Assembly: GCA_003439945.1 (NCBI GenBank)
Contig: QVRM01005202.1
Span: 760,001 to 824,000, forward strand
Source: Dermanyssus gallinae
Lineage: Eukaryota > Arthropoda > Arachnida > Mesostigmata > Dermanyssidae
DNA: 64,000 bases
Direction of reading: 5' to 3'
The position numbers and the translations under genes were made by a program. The notes under the pieces were generated by a model, which saw only the letters and a list, made by a program, of their open reading frames with translations, searched no databases and was not told the origin of the DNA. Each line of letters starts with the position of its first letter. Position 1 is the first letter of the stretch. Shown here piece after piece: positions 24,601-37,396 of the stretch.

Positions 24601-25035
24601 ACACAACGGCACTATGAAACCGTACGGCAATGATATTGGCAACTAAAAACGACATTCACTCAGCAGTAGTTGGGGGGGGGGGGGTACAGGCGACAAAAAG
24701 AGGAGATAAAAATAAAGACGACTAAATTGAAGGATGTTGTTGTTGTTGTTGTTGTTGTTGTGGGCCTCTTCTGTTCTCGAATGTGTTTCCAATAAACCGC
24801 AATAAGCGAGCTTGTACGCCGCCGCAAAGGCGTCCACGTATGTTCATTTAGCTTTGCACCCGCTGCCAGGCAGTAACATGCTCACCGTCTAAATCTTAGT
24901 GTCTATTTTTTAAGAAAGCAGTTGCTAGCGTTGTTCGTCAGCGCGATCGTCATGTCTACTGGAAGCTTTTGTTTCGAAGCATCGAAGCTAAATCTCGATG
25001 CATCAAAACACACTATTTAGAAATACTCATTCCAC

Positions 25036-25036
<1 letters not shown>
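24601..25036. other. Simple repeats: G13 and (GTT)n
   Basis: A run of 13 G at 24672-24684 and a (TGT)n array at 24735-24761. No gene seen. Confidence 0.8.

Positions 25037-25107
<71 letters not shown>
25037..25107. repeat. (TTA)n microsatellite, 71 bp
   Basis: Uninterrupted trinucleotide array. Confidence 0.95.
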
Positions 25108-27590
25108 TACATTACCTGTTATGTACACATAATATAACTGAATTAATAATAAAATAATTATATAATAGTGAATTGTTATGTGCCTATAGATGGACAGCCA
25201 AAAATCTAAATTGATCTATCACTGCTAAAAAATCTAGGCTAAACAATATGTAAATCTCGTGTACATATCGAAGAAGTCTTAAGTATTCTGTACTATAGGA
25301 AACATGGCCAAGGCGCGTACGTGCAGACAGGAACAACGATAATGATGAAGGCTAGTTTGTAGAAGACAGAGAGTCGTCGGCTAGTGATAGCCTGTCACAC
25401 CGAATACGTTCGTCTTTTGAAGAACAATTTTTAATTGTTACAACTTATAAACAACATCGTGATCCAAAGAGTTCTACAGACTTCAAACAGCAACACCTGT
25501 AACTCAAGATGATGATCTAATTATAGGGTGTTTCCGTGAAAATGATGAATATCGAAATATATGTGTTTCTGCGTTTCCGAGTGCACAAGGTTTATTATGA
25601 ATAAATATGTATTTGCCAAATCTGGCTCGCGTGCATAAGAAGAAATTTTCCACACGGCATCCATTTAAAGCAAGCCTATTTTGTGAAGATCGGTATAACA
25701 GTTACGAGCAGTTTATGTGTTTGGTGGGAGGCGATTTCTGAACATGACAGACTTCTGGGCACAATAACCACAGTTTGGCTTTTCCGCTACGACACGCGAA
25801 GGTCGGTGCAACTTTCCCTTTATTTAGGAAACACTGTCAACATGAATAAAGGATATCGTCGTAACTATACCGGCAAGAAAATGAGCCGATTTTGTAGGCC
25901 AATCATTTGCAAGCTATTTGCAGGGTTTGATCAAGTAATGACATAGTTACACAAAGAGAGTAGAAACTTTACGCAAGGTCATTTTGTGTTTAAAGCTAGA
26001 TTTCGACGTTAGGGTCTTGCAGAATTTGTTTGTTCTGGGGACGCAAAGTTCACAGGTGGTGGTAGCATGTTTAACCCAACCGCAGAGCGTGTGTTATCGT
26101 TCTTAGATTTTTATCTCCTAAGCTGCCAAGCGTGAACGTTTTGAATAAACAATTTTGCATCCATATGCATAATAGGACTGAATTCAAAATCAGATTAAAC
26201 TAATTAAACAAATTTACTAACTCTACGGAAAAAATACGGGATACAAACGGGTATGTAAATCGAAATGCAGCCTTAGAAGCTCTGCCGAAGGCATAAAAAG
26301 TCGATGATTGTGAACAGCATTGCCTATACTACGATTTTTACGGTATCCTTTATTTTGCTTTAAATAATGGAGGATCTACAACACTTCATAGATTGCCAAA
26401 GGGACGAATGAAAATATCTCAATTTTTATAATATACATATATTCAAGCAATGCAGGGATTTCACCTTTATTTTTGTTAAGGAATTTAATTATTGATCTCC
26501 AAGGAAACCCTGCTAGTATGCACATGTACTAGACAAATTGGACCTGGGTGCCATACCTTGTGAATGCAACATCAGCCTTAAAGCAATCTGTTTTACTCGT
26601 AAGATATTCTCTACTCCATCGCAAGAGTGGAGTGCAGAGACTTAAGAAATTGTCGTACAAAACTCAGAAATAGTTTAAATCAGCATATTAAGTTTCTGAG
26701 AAGGTTATTGCTTTCTACGACTTCGACAGGTGAGTATGGGCAGATTTGTCTGCTGAAAAACTATGTTGGACTTGAATAGGATTGGGACAACAGGCAGTTT
26801 GGGGGATAATGGCAGTTTGTACTGATGCCGCACCTATCGAAATGAGAAACAGCCATTCACCCTCTATGGGAGTGCCTGGATGGTTTGATGATAAGTAAAA
26901 ATAATAACATTGCCGCTGAACTGGACACTACACATGCTTTTATGAAGCGTTATATGCATTATGCTTTTTATAAAGCGCGACCACCAAAGTGTGCATACGT
27001 ATGATTTATCAACTGTGCGTGGCGCATTTTGCTTTGGCATAATGCTAGACGGAATCTCTTCAATTATTGGTGGTTACAGGACAAACATGCTCGTTGTAAG
27101 TGAGCATTAGTGCCCCCGAGGGTAACAATAATAATGGCGATACTTCTATGATAAAGCTGCTTCTTTCTAGACCAATTCTGCCTTCTGGGAAGTGACCGTT
27201 GCCATTGTGGGCTTACTAAGCCGCAACCTATTGCTATATGTGGTGGCCGTCGCAACAGTGGCAAAGACAATGATGGCAGCAGGAATAACGTTAACATTAA
27301 CAAGTACAATAAAGTACAGCAATAAGGAAATCAGCATGGGTAGCAACAACCACAACAATACAAACAACGATAAGAAAAAACTACCTCATCAATAACATCA
27401 ACAATCAAACAATTTCGATGCAATCTCTCTTAAGTCAGTGCAAATTTACGGAGTTAAACCTATGATAATTAACTCATGAAATAAATAAGCAGTAACACGG
27501 CACATCAGCAGAAACAACGACGATAAAGAGAAAAACAACAATGATACGACAAAAAGGCCTAGAAAGTACAACTGTAAGAGCACATTAGCA
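25108..27590. other. No recognisable gene
   Basis: AT-rich sequence with short open frames only (for example 25683..25946, +, 87 codons, no recognised domain). No RT or transposase motif was found on either strand. Confidence 0.4.
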
Positions 27591-27593
27591 GCG

Positions 27594-28116
27594 TTGAAAA
27601 CACCAGCAACAACAACAACAACCACAAAACAACAACAACCACAAAACGACAACAACCACAACAACAGCAACAACAACAAAGTAATATCAGCGACAATGAC
27701 AGACACAACAACAGTAACAAGGGCAACAATAACATCATACATCACAACAACAACAGCAGCAGCAAGGCGTTACATGAACCGCAGCTACAGTATCAGCTAG
27801 ATAGTTTGTTCGGTCACAAGACACCCTGGTCTACAGGCGCTGCGTCTGCGACACGTTTCGGACGCCACAGCCACCGTTGTCGTGCTGGGCCGCCGACGAC
27901 AACGCACGTCAGTGAAGATCGACGGACTCAAATACTGTCTGTATGTTTGGTTGTACGTAGATGGATGATGTTGTCGCGACAGCTATGCGAGACATATATT
28001 GCCAGCAAAACGAAGCGAGCATATAACAACATACAGCAACAAAAACAACAACGACAACAACAACAACAACAACAACAATACCATACGACAACAATGCATC
28101 CATCGAGATACTATAG
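27594..28116 (+). other. CAA-rich tract and poly-Gln open frame ending at a donor site
   Basis: From 27594 to about 27770 the plus strand is almost purine and C only, rich in CAA and ACA. A second plus frame (27806-28116) has no ATG start. It ends in QQQKQQRQQQQQQQQ encoded by CAA and then a strong donor-like CTATAG/GTGAGT at 28116/28117. It could be the end of a coding or 5' untranslated exon. No domain is recognised, and low-complexity CAA repeats alone can create such open frames. Confidence 0.3.
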
Positions 28117-28120
28117 GTGA

Positions 28121-28496
28121 GTAGTAGGCAAGCCGCGAAAAGCGGGCCAAGCTGCGCTTCTTCCCCCCCCCATCTGTCCTTAGAGCCGGCGTGACCCGAC
28201 ATCGGCGATCTACGGCCGTGCAGTGCGGCGCTGAGCCAACCACTGTTGTCCCTATTAAACAACTCGAGGATGTCTTCCATGTCGTTCCACCGTTTCTCTC
28301 CCCCCTTCCTTTGGCGCGTTCTCGTTCTTCTATTCCTCCAACACTTATTCTGGCTCCCCCACCTCAACAAGGAGACTCCATGAGATGACTCCATCGCCGC
28401 TAGCAGCCTCACGCTGCTTCCGCTATGTTTTGGCCTTCTACCGTGCAGTTAGTGACAGGTGCTGCATCCGCCAAATGAGTGAGAGACAGACTTTTA

Positions 28497-28533
<37 letters not shown>

Positions 28534-30060
28534 GTGAAGAAAGAAGGGAAAACGATACGACATAGATGATGTCGCCACCAAGCAAAGGTTGACCGCGATC
28601 GCATTACACACGCGCGACCGCGCTACTGATCCACCACTCTGATACAATGGAAATATTTTTTTCAGCCTCGATATATATATATATATATATATCCTCGCCC
28701 GGCGAGTGCGTAAATCAGTGGTGTGGGATTGTGCGTTGGCTTGTTGGATCGGTCGGCCGATTAAAAAGCCACACTGGATAGCTAGCTTTCTAGCTCCAGT
28801 GACGGCAGCAACCCAGAAAGAGCAGAGCGTGCGCCAGAATACAGCTGCTCTATTAAAATCCGAATCGCAGCCGCAAACTCTAGTCCCATGATTATTATTA
28901 TTATTATTATTTTATGCATCACACTTGCTAAAGGCTCTTTGACAGTGTATTTTCCTTACAGAAAGGTATCGATACCATTAAGTCTACAAATAGTTACAAT
29001 TAAATGTAGAAATGAACAAGGTGCCCGTACTGTTCTTGTTTGTGGCATTTTGCTGCTCGCGGTGTAGTGCACGTCAACACCCTGCGACCCTCATATATAA
29101 ATGTCTTGTTTCCATGCATGCCTTTGGGTATATTGCGTTGGACATTATCACTAGCTTTAAGATTCCGACTGTTTTTCTTAGATTATTCTCAGTGCAATTC
29201 GTTACGGCAATCTGTTCTCACAATTATATAAATATATATATATATATCCTGCGCGCAGTTCTGCCCTTTCCGCAATCTGTTCTCTTCTTAAACGAAACGG
29301 AGTAGGGTTGCCAGGTCCAAGACGGAGCATCACTCAACGAAAGAACGTTATAAAAATATATCATGAAAAGGGTAAAGAGGTAGGGGCTTGTGAGAACACC
29401 ATTTGTGAATTTGTCGAGATATGTTGTCGGCGACGCGCTCAACGGCTGGGTTTTTGGCGCACCTCAATCTGGTATACTTTGAGGTCGGATCTATGGATGT
29501 ATCCATATAAGATTCAGCTGATAATATAATAATCCAATAAAAAACGCCATATGTGACAGTCTGGTGAGAAATCTGATCTAAAGGAATCATTGTTATAGCA
29601 GTTTGATGTTTAATTGCCTTTGACTGTATTAAGACGATGCGAGTGAACTTTGAACTCAACAAGATATATAATAACTGAGCTTTTGGGGATGAAATATCCC
29701 GGACGAGCGTAACGGACAATTATTGTCCTTAAAAACATTCAAGTCGATTTTAGCAGTTAGATTTTTCTGGGGTTTTTAAAGAGTAAAATGTACTCTAATA
29801 ATTCCACAACCCTTAGCAAACTAAGGACCAATACACAAAGGCCTGCATAAATGTAATTGAGCCTGATTTATGTTGAAAAACGCAGAAAAGTAAGTGTCCT
29901 ATGAATAGCTTGTAAAAACAGAAAAATATCACCACCTCAATTATTGCATTTCGTTATGAAAGGCATTAGATCTGTATTACATTCTGTTTTTAAATATCTG
30001 GCATATATGTTTTATTAAAGCCCAGACCTTTATTCAAACACCATATATAATTGGATAGGT
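28121..30060. other. No recognisable gene
   Basis: Short TA arrays at about 28500-28531 and 28673-28692, a (TTA)n at about 28890-28911. Open frames near 29012-29719 have no recognised domain. Confidence 0.4.
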
Positions 30061-30062
30061 GA

Positions 30063-30520
30063 GCAGGGCCCCAGAGTTCGAGAGACACCTTCAGCGGAGC
30101 GTTACGATCCAGTGGCCTACCGTGCGTCCTGGAACCCGTCGGACTTGACAGGGAGGACGGGAAGAGACCTGGCGGTCTGACCTTAACCCCGTTCGAGGGA
30201 GGTGCATGTTCATATTTTGAACGCAAGAGTTACAGACCTATTAGCCCCTTAAATGGTCAGTGCTGGCGCAACCCGGGCCAGGCATGCTTCTGCTCTCGGC
30301 AAGGTGAAAAAGTATCAGAGCATCGAGTACCCGTGCAGGCTTTACCCACTTGCCTTCGAGACCTTTGGCAAGCCAGCTCGACCCACTCGCGGTTTGCTGC
30401 AGGATGTCGGGAAGCAGCAGATTCTACGTAGCGTAGATAAAGTAGGGGGCGATTTGCTTAGTTAGCGTGTATCGCTGGATAGGCAACGGGGCAATGCGGC
30501 CTCGGAACGAGGAACTCTAC
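30063..30520 (+). pseudogene. R2-like/RLE-type LINE ORF, C-terminal endonuclease end
   Basis: One frame reads GALRSSGLPCVLEPVGLDRE and DGKRPGGLTLTPFE. A frame shifted by an indel (from 30253) reads SAGATRARHASALGKVKKY and LYPLAFETFGKPARPTRGLL. It ends, past a stop, with RVSLDRQRGNAASERGTL. This is the order I know for the C-terminal region of LINE ORFs with a restriction-like (PD-(D/E)xK-type) endonuclease: EPxGLxRxDGKRPDG, then YxxLxxxYxFxPLAFETxG, then QRxSxxxQRGNAASxxGT. The acidic D of RPDG is G here, and the usual WDxT strand is lost. It is therefore inactive as well as frameshifted. Confidence 0.7.
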
Positions 30521-30529
30521 AGAGATAGC

Positions 30530-31579
30530 TACTTTCTACACTGCCTCTCCACCCGTAACGATGCACACGTTCGCAGAGAACCAAATGGTATGTTCCACTT
30601 TTGATTAAAAACAAATATATATTTATATATATGTATACCTGGGCGAACACGCGTTCATGCTCAAATCTATTAGTACTTTCGCTCGTTATTCGCAGAATTT
30701 GTCTCGAGGCGAAAATAACCACCACACAAAGTCAAACAGCCTTAATGGCAAGTAAAGGTGGCCAGGTGATGTCATCTTGAGAAGACGGTACTGCGGCCAC
30801 CCCCAACAAGGGGTAGACGAGAGTACGACTAGATTTTAGTAGGACTGCCGTGCGCTCGGCGTACATCATGCATGTTACTAGTAAATCCCTACAAACAAAC
30901 AAAATTATATATATATATATATATTACAAGAAAGGATAGGAGTGATAAGTTCAGGATACAACGGATTCGCGCAATATCTAGCCATAACCACCCCTGTTGC
31001 CCTTTCTCTTTCGCGCCTTCTCGCCGGCACAATATGTAAATCGGGGTCGGCGTCTCCCCCACTTCAGTGCAAGAACGGCAGCAAGAACAGCAGCTGCAGG
31101 GTTCGTTCGATCGCACAACGGTGGCAAAACGTGACAAATCATACCGTATCGCTGTTGTGAAATGTAGATGCCAGCCGAAGGCGGAATATTGGTATGCATG
31201 ATATACTACATAAGTATTCATACTTAGAAAGAGAGACTTGACGGAGAGAGCGAAAGAAACATAAAAGAGTCAAACTACCAGCTCAACCTGAACAACGCAC
31301 CGAACGATAGATCTCTAATGATGAACGACATTGCCCTTTGAATCGGTACCTTGATCGCGGATGAAGATCAAATCAAAACAAATGCTCGCGTACAAACGCG
31401 CCAAACAAATGCTGCCGTGGCAATGCGGCGCCGACGCGCGGTTAATCAGCCAGTCGCCATCGTGCTTCGGCGATGTAACAGGTGTATTGTTGAAAAACGA
31501 GGCGGAGAAGGAGGACAAATATCGAGCCACGTGCTCACCGGAAAACAGGATTTTTCATTCCATTGTATTTTCATATAGT
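30530..31579. other. No recognisable gene
   Basis: Short AT tract near 30905-30925. Open frames on both strands overlap and show no domain. Confidence 0.4.
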
Positions 31580-31580
31580 C

Positions 31581-31637
<57 letters not shown>
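31580..31637. repeat. (TA)n microsatellite, 58 bp
   Basis: TA array; open frames through it on both strands are artefacts encoding (IY)n. Confidence 0.95.
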
Positions 31638-31639
<2 letters not shown>

Positions 31640-32438
31640 GCGGCTCTTTTTATTGTTGTCGCAAAGGAGCTCTTTGAGGGAACGAAAGAAGAAGCTTCCA
31701 AGACGATATAAAGATGGGCCCTTTCTTTGCTTGTAAAGGAAAAAGCGCCGGCGGCGGGGTGAGTCGGGTCGGAGCGAGTTGTGGTCGCGTGGGGGTTGAT
31801 GAAAACAAGAATACTTGCCCATTTCTTGGCGTGGATGTGGCAGTTAATGACGTTGTTCTGCGTTTTCTTGTCTGGTTGTCTCTTTGCTCGTGCAGTGGGC
31901 GAACTCCCTTTATCCAGTTCAAGCTGTTCTGGTTTTGGTTCACAGCTAGGAGAAGAAGGCAATATCTTCTCTATTGCGTCTACGAATATGAATCGTAATC
32001 GCGGTTTGAGTAGCAGCTGGTGTTGTTTAGACCAGACACGGGCGCGAACACACAGACCTTAACAGGCGCTCGTATGCACATCACTAGGCGGGCCTACAGG
32101 TACACGCATCCATACACACACATATATAGATATATACATAAATAGATAGTTTATTACACTGATAACACCCCAATAACTGCACCATCGACAGTGACAATAT
32201 TTCCAAGCCACCTGCGGCCGATGGTAATTTGTCCGGTGCTAGTAGTAAACCACCAGTGTGTCACTACTGCAAGTTGTGGCAGTAAGGTGTTGTTAGCCTT
32301 TCATGTTTTTTTTAGTTTCTTCTTCTAGTTCTTGTTCTTGTTGTTGTTGTCGTCGTCGAGGACAGGACTTTGAGGACAAGGTGCCTGCTGCTTTTTGTTG
32401 TTCTCGTTGTGATTGTGGTCGTTTATTGTTAATGTTGG

Positions 32439-32482
<44 letters not shown>

Positions 32483-34190
32483 TTGCTTCCTGTTACGCCC
32501 GAAACGAGCCGCCACTGTTAGCGGCACCTGCTGCAGTTGGTATCGCGGTCGAACAGGGGTTGGATGGGGTAGATCGACGCACCCATCAACTGCTGCTGCT
32601 GCCTCTGTCGCTATCACACGAGTAGAGATAGCGAACACACTCGGCTCGTAACACTGGCAACGAGGCGGCCGGTAGCTGTTATCATCAGCATGGGATAAGA
32701 ACGGCCTGGAACTCTGGCCGGCCGGCCAGCAGTCAGCACTGCATACAGACGCGCTGATGTCGTTGTCGCACTTGATGAGCAAGCGAAACGAAATTCGCCT
32801 ACAGTAAACTGCACTCTGGTACACCCCCAACAAAAACAAACGACCGATCACAACTACAAACTGCACTATGCACTATTAATAACGCACCACGACTTACGAC
32901 TATACTTTACACTACCACGTTGACCTGGCTGGCTGCGTCATCCAAGCAGAAGCAAGCAGCAAGCACAACACCCCCCCTATGACAACGATGCCAACCACCG
33001 CCACTACCTCCACCACCACCACCACTCCCACCACTATTATCACAATTGCAACTGCAACGATATTAGCAGCAGCAACAGCAACAGCAATAACATAACGTCC
33101 TTACGAACATACCGGTGGCGAATGGACAAAGCTCACACAGGCGCCCTCACATACCCCACCAAATAAACGCACAGACACCCCACGCACAGAACAAAGGGAC
33201 GGACGGACGGATGGACACACGGGTGGGCTCCGATGTGATCACACACGGAAAAACTCACTTGAGAGCCCGGCGCGCGTGGACTCCTGTGACTCGTGTATGT
33301 GGCATGTGGACGCATTTACGTACGTTCACAGATGCATGCACACATGCGCACATACATTCAGAAGAAGAATGCACGCCAATCGAACGATGGCCACAGGCCA
33401 GGTATACGCTTAGCATGCCCGCACGCCCGCTCTCCAACCAGTCTGCCTTCGAGTTGGCAGCTACGCGAGTCGGTGGTTCGGGGGGTCGCTCTGCTTGGAG
33501 TTCTCCTCCGTTGGCTGACTAACCTCACCCACCGCTCGAGAGCTGAGACTCCGGAGAGTGTGCAGTGGCTCGCTGGCACCCTCGGCTCGTTCTACGGCCT
33601 CGGTCCGCCGATCCAACCCTCGAACAACAGCTGCTGATCGGCTGTTCCAACAGCAGCAGCAGCCTTGCTTGTTGGTCGCTTGATGGGAAGCTCTATGAAA
33701 CTCGTGAAGTCCACCACTTCGTTCCTGGTCTCGTTGTTTCCCCTCTATTTCTCTCTCTCTCCCTTTCCCGCTCTCTCTCGTTCTCGCGCGCTCTCTCTCT
33801 CTCTTGCTCTACCCCCTATATATATTTTCTCTTTCCCTCGTTTGGCTGTTCTGTGTTTTACCAAACAGCCTCTCTCCACTTCACCCCCGTTCACCCACTC
33901 CAGCTCCAAACTCGGGTCTCTCAGCTTCCTTCCTCTTCATATGCGTCAGCTGCTAGGAGAGTTGTCGGCCACACAAGCCAGTGTACGCGGGTAAGGGACG
34001 CTGCAATGCAAGCTGCTGCTGCTACTGCTACCGCCGGCGACAACAACAGCAAGACGACGACGACGACAAGGTAGAAACTGGAGAGGGATTCCTGTTGAGT
34101 ATGGGAGGAAAGAACGACGCCGGTAAAGGAGAGGGTGAATCAGTCAGGAGCGCCCATGCAACCCACCTAGAACGTTGTTTGGGCCGCTAT
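31640..34190. other. GC-richer block with (GTT)n and pyrimidine tracts
   Basis: Several overlapping open frames exist on both strands (for example 33115..33522 and 33565..34074 on +) but none has a recognisable domain. A (TTG)n array lies at about 32439-32481, CCA/ACC repeats near 33000-33030, and a CT-rich tract with CTCTCT at about 33745-33830. An AAG/GTAGAA donor-like site occurs near 34071. The composition suggests a promoter or untranslated exon region, but this is inference. Confidence 0.3.
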
Positions 34191-34200
34191 ATTGGGTTTT

Positions 34201-34216
34201 ATATATATATATATAA

Positions 34217-34306
<90 letters not shown>
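34201..34306. repeat. Compound (TA)n array with TGTG interruptions
   Basis: TA arrays at about 34200-34215, 34222-34257 and 34269-34306, separated by short AATGTGT-type interruptions. Confidence 0.9.
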
Positions 34307-34309
<3 letters not shown>

Positions 34310-34311
<2 letters not shown>

Positions 34312-35624
34312 ATCTCTTCGCGCACAAGAACAACGGTTTGAGTTCTTTGTTGCGGTTACTGCCACGGCAATCACCGCTGCTAGTACCGTAATGTTCTTGT
34401 TGTGGTTGTTATAGCTAGTGTAGTCGCTTTTGATTGTTGATGACATTTCTAGCCTGGTGTTGTTGCTATTATTAGTTGTGGCGGCAGACGCCTGGCGATG
34501 GGTCTCATGTAGACAATGTAGGGCTTCTCGACTTCATGAGGACTGAGGGGCCGCCATGAGAGTGTGTATATGAGGGTGTGTATGTATGTTGAGTTCATCA
34601 TTGCTTCTGGGTGGAGGCCCGCAGGGTTGCTGCTCCAGCTGCGGTAGCAGTAGGCGCTGGAGCGGCAGTGGCATTCCACCGGTAAGCGCAGTAATAGTTT
34701 GGCGGCCCGCCTCCTCCTCCGCCGTTTATTAATATCATAATGTGTTTCGTACCTTCGTCCGTAGGTAAACAGGACAGCAGCACCACTTCCTGGCGGCGAG
34801 GCAGAGGAGTGGCAAGCTATGACCTATTTACGCTGACGACACATAGCTCTCGCGTTGGTCTCGCCTTTATTAGGGCTCGCACCGCTGTTCTGGGCGAACG
34901 TTGCCCTGTCCACCCAATTTCTGTTTGTTTGTCATCCTTTGTACGCGTTTGTATTTGGCATCCAAATTACACACTGCCCGCAAAATATTTACTCATCCAC
35001 GAAGATATTGGGAAGAAAGAGACATAGAGAAAGACAGAGAGAGAGAGAGAGAGAGAAAATCAGAGACCACGACAGTGATAAAGAACACTGACGATGTACG
35101 AGGTGTATGTATATTGAATTGCTGTACTATAAGCCGGGATTTGCATGCGGTTTGCATTGACTGGCTTGCAACAAACAAGGACCCGAAAAGTTTCTATGTG
35201 ACCAATAGATAAGTCGAGCTATAAAAGTAAAATTATTTCGACAGGCGAGTTTTCCAACTAAAGTAGAACCAGCCCACCGTACTTTATTAGACGGAAAACG
35301 ATGCGATGGAGTGACTTTTCTACAGCTTAAAGAAGGAAAAGTATTGTAAGGGATGCCACGACGTTGTGTGCAGCAGTTTGTAGGTCTTAGTTGCGATTCC
35401 GAAGTGGTACCACTTGTATTGGCAACTCACGGCAGCGTAAGTAAAACGACGGATATATTCTTAGCGGACATATTGCGGCCATATCAAGAAAAAGCGGACA
35501 CTTTTCTAGCGGTACATAATTTCTGCAACACGTTGCCCTTGACGTACAACGTGGGAACGCGGCCTGTATAAACCGTTGTCTTGAGGAGGATTCTTCACAT
35601 GCTACCAATGTTTATAACGCCCGG

Positions 35625-35656
<32 letters not shown>

Positions 35657-35890
35657 CAACAAGTCTGTCTTTCAAGATTGTATATAATTTAAAAAATATA
35701 ATATTGTTGCTATATACAATTTGAAGACTTCAGCGGTCATCCCACCAGGCGAAAAAGTGCAGAGACCGCCGATGCATCTGGCAGCATGCTACGTGGTATT
35801 TGACGGAGCGGAAGCGGCAAAGACATTGATCTGGCACCCTGAAAAATCCTTAGGTCAATTATACCAAGTGATGATAGCCATGCACAATGC
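34310..35890. other. Mostly unannotated; GA microsatellite and TA array
   Basis: A GA array lies at about 35036-35056 and a TA array at 35629-35656. A weak LINE-like frame at 35353..35571 is listed separately. Confidence 0.4.
35353..35571 (+). pseudogene. Possible LINE ORF2 C-terminal fragment
   Basis: The frame contains SEVVPLVLATHGSVSKTTDI, resembling the xVVPLVxGxRGxVPxxT segment near the end of some non-LTR ORF2 proteins. It is short, isolated and shows no other motif, so the call is weak. Confidence 0.25.
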
Positions 35891-35898
35891 AGCTTGTG

Positions 35899-36123
35899 TA
35901 CACATGCCGACTAGTGCACGTCATTCCATCCTAAAGCTCTATGGCGAGGTGCCCATCTAACTGGGCTACCTCTGCGGAAGGCTCTGTAACTTTACCCTAC
36001 CACTCCAGCAAAGCATGCCTAAATGGTCCTATAATAGATGACCTAAATCGGACTCTGATTGTTTCCACTGCCGGTCCGCAATCTACTAGCTGGTACACAA
36101 AACGGTTGCTTGCCGTAGTAACG
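35899..36123 (-). pseudogene. LINE family 2, C-terminal region, copy 3
   Basis: The plus-strand sequence here aligns closely, and in the same orientation, with 61068..61300. The shared stretch includes CTCTGATTGTTTCCACTGCC and GGTCCGCAA. At 61 kb this is the minus-strand coding sequence of LINE family 2 (VYLLAGCGPAVETIRVRLK to VYLTRELWEG). This copy therefore carries the same C-terminal part with many substitutions and is not intact. The segment 35740-35898 probably continues the element in the 3' direction, a part missing at 61 kb where a (TA)n tract takes over. Confidence 0.8.
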
Positions 36124-36149
36124 CTATACCAGAAGAAATGACTAAACTA

Positions 36150-37355
36150 TTCAGAAGACAATAATGATAACTATACTATTGCGTAAGAACTTGTTTTTTA
36201 ATTAAACTTAAATATTTTAGTGAAGGATGTCGGAAAATTAAAAAAATTAGTTTTAAATATTTTAGTAAGATGTCCGAAAAATTACTATGTCATATATGAT
36301 TTAGGACATCTAAAATATTTCCCATTCGTAGACTACTGTATAGTTGAATTGTTTATCTTAACTGTGAAGTAAATAGCGTGTATTAGCTCTGCTTATGCTA
36401 ATAACGGTCGCCATGCAACTGTATTAATCAAACTGTCTCATTAATGAATTGCTGTGAAATATTACTCCACTAATCGCAGGTAGTATTCAAGATATCCGGA
36501 AGTGTTGCTGGAACAGGTTAGCTCGTCGCTTCTGCTCAGCCCACAGAAGTTGAGTGGCATTCAGCCAGGAGAACATGCCGCCTCTACATTGATGTATTGT
36601 AGCTTCTGCGTGGTGCCTCCCTCGAGCAATATAGGACTTTATGCGCATTTTTTGTTCCAGAATCTAGTAGGTTACTAATTATCTTAGCTTTATGGTGGAT
36701 TTTTTAGGCGTTGTTCAGAAATGTTAAATTTTTATGTAGACGAAACAGACATAGACGGGATCAAATTGGCAATTGAGTTTACCAGACCTAGATAAGTATT
36801 GCGCACCAGCTAGCCACGCCGTCACAGTGTTACGTATATACCGTAACAAGAACACCATTGATCATTTCCGTTGTCAAATAGTCCGGTCGGACCTCTACAC
36901 AAGAAGGCTGTATAATTTAAGCAGTTATATATAAATATATTATAAATATTTAAGCAGTTTTCGTCTGCAGTTTAGATTTTTTTTCAAATAAGGTGGCTTA
37001 TTTTGTAGCTGTGATTGGCTGCAATGTATATGAGGTTGTTTGTGACGACTGTAAGTTTCTGTCAACAAATAGACGGCACAAAGGTAACGAGCTTTTTGAT
37101 ATCAGGCAATATATATATTTTTTGTTTCTTTACTTTGGCAAGCACATTTTAGACGCCCGTAATGGGCTCACCGTCGTCCATTTATATAGGCTCAGCAGAA
37201 GTACGCAACATAAAAGTAATGACGACTACGTTTAACAAAAACAACCAGTAAGGAACAGGCTGGAACTCGTAATTATCGGTCTCTTAATCGTGGTTACCAT
37301 GGTAATATCCCGTTTTGAATGGTGCGTTACACGTCTAAGCCACTGTCGCTACACA
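36150..37355. other. No recognisable gene
   Basis: AT-rich with a short repeated phrase near 36218-36290 (TTTTAGTGAAGGATGT and TTTTAGTAAGATGTCC). No domain found. Confidence 0.4.
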
Positions 37356-37396
37356 AATATATATGTGTATATATATGTGTGTATATATATATATCA

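Noticed and set aside
33115..34391. Several 100-170 codon frames in the 33-34 kb GC-richer block
   Set aside because: Overlap each other on both strands, consist partly of simple repeats, and show no domain.
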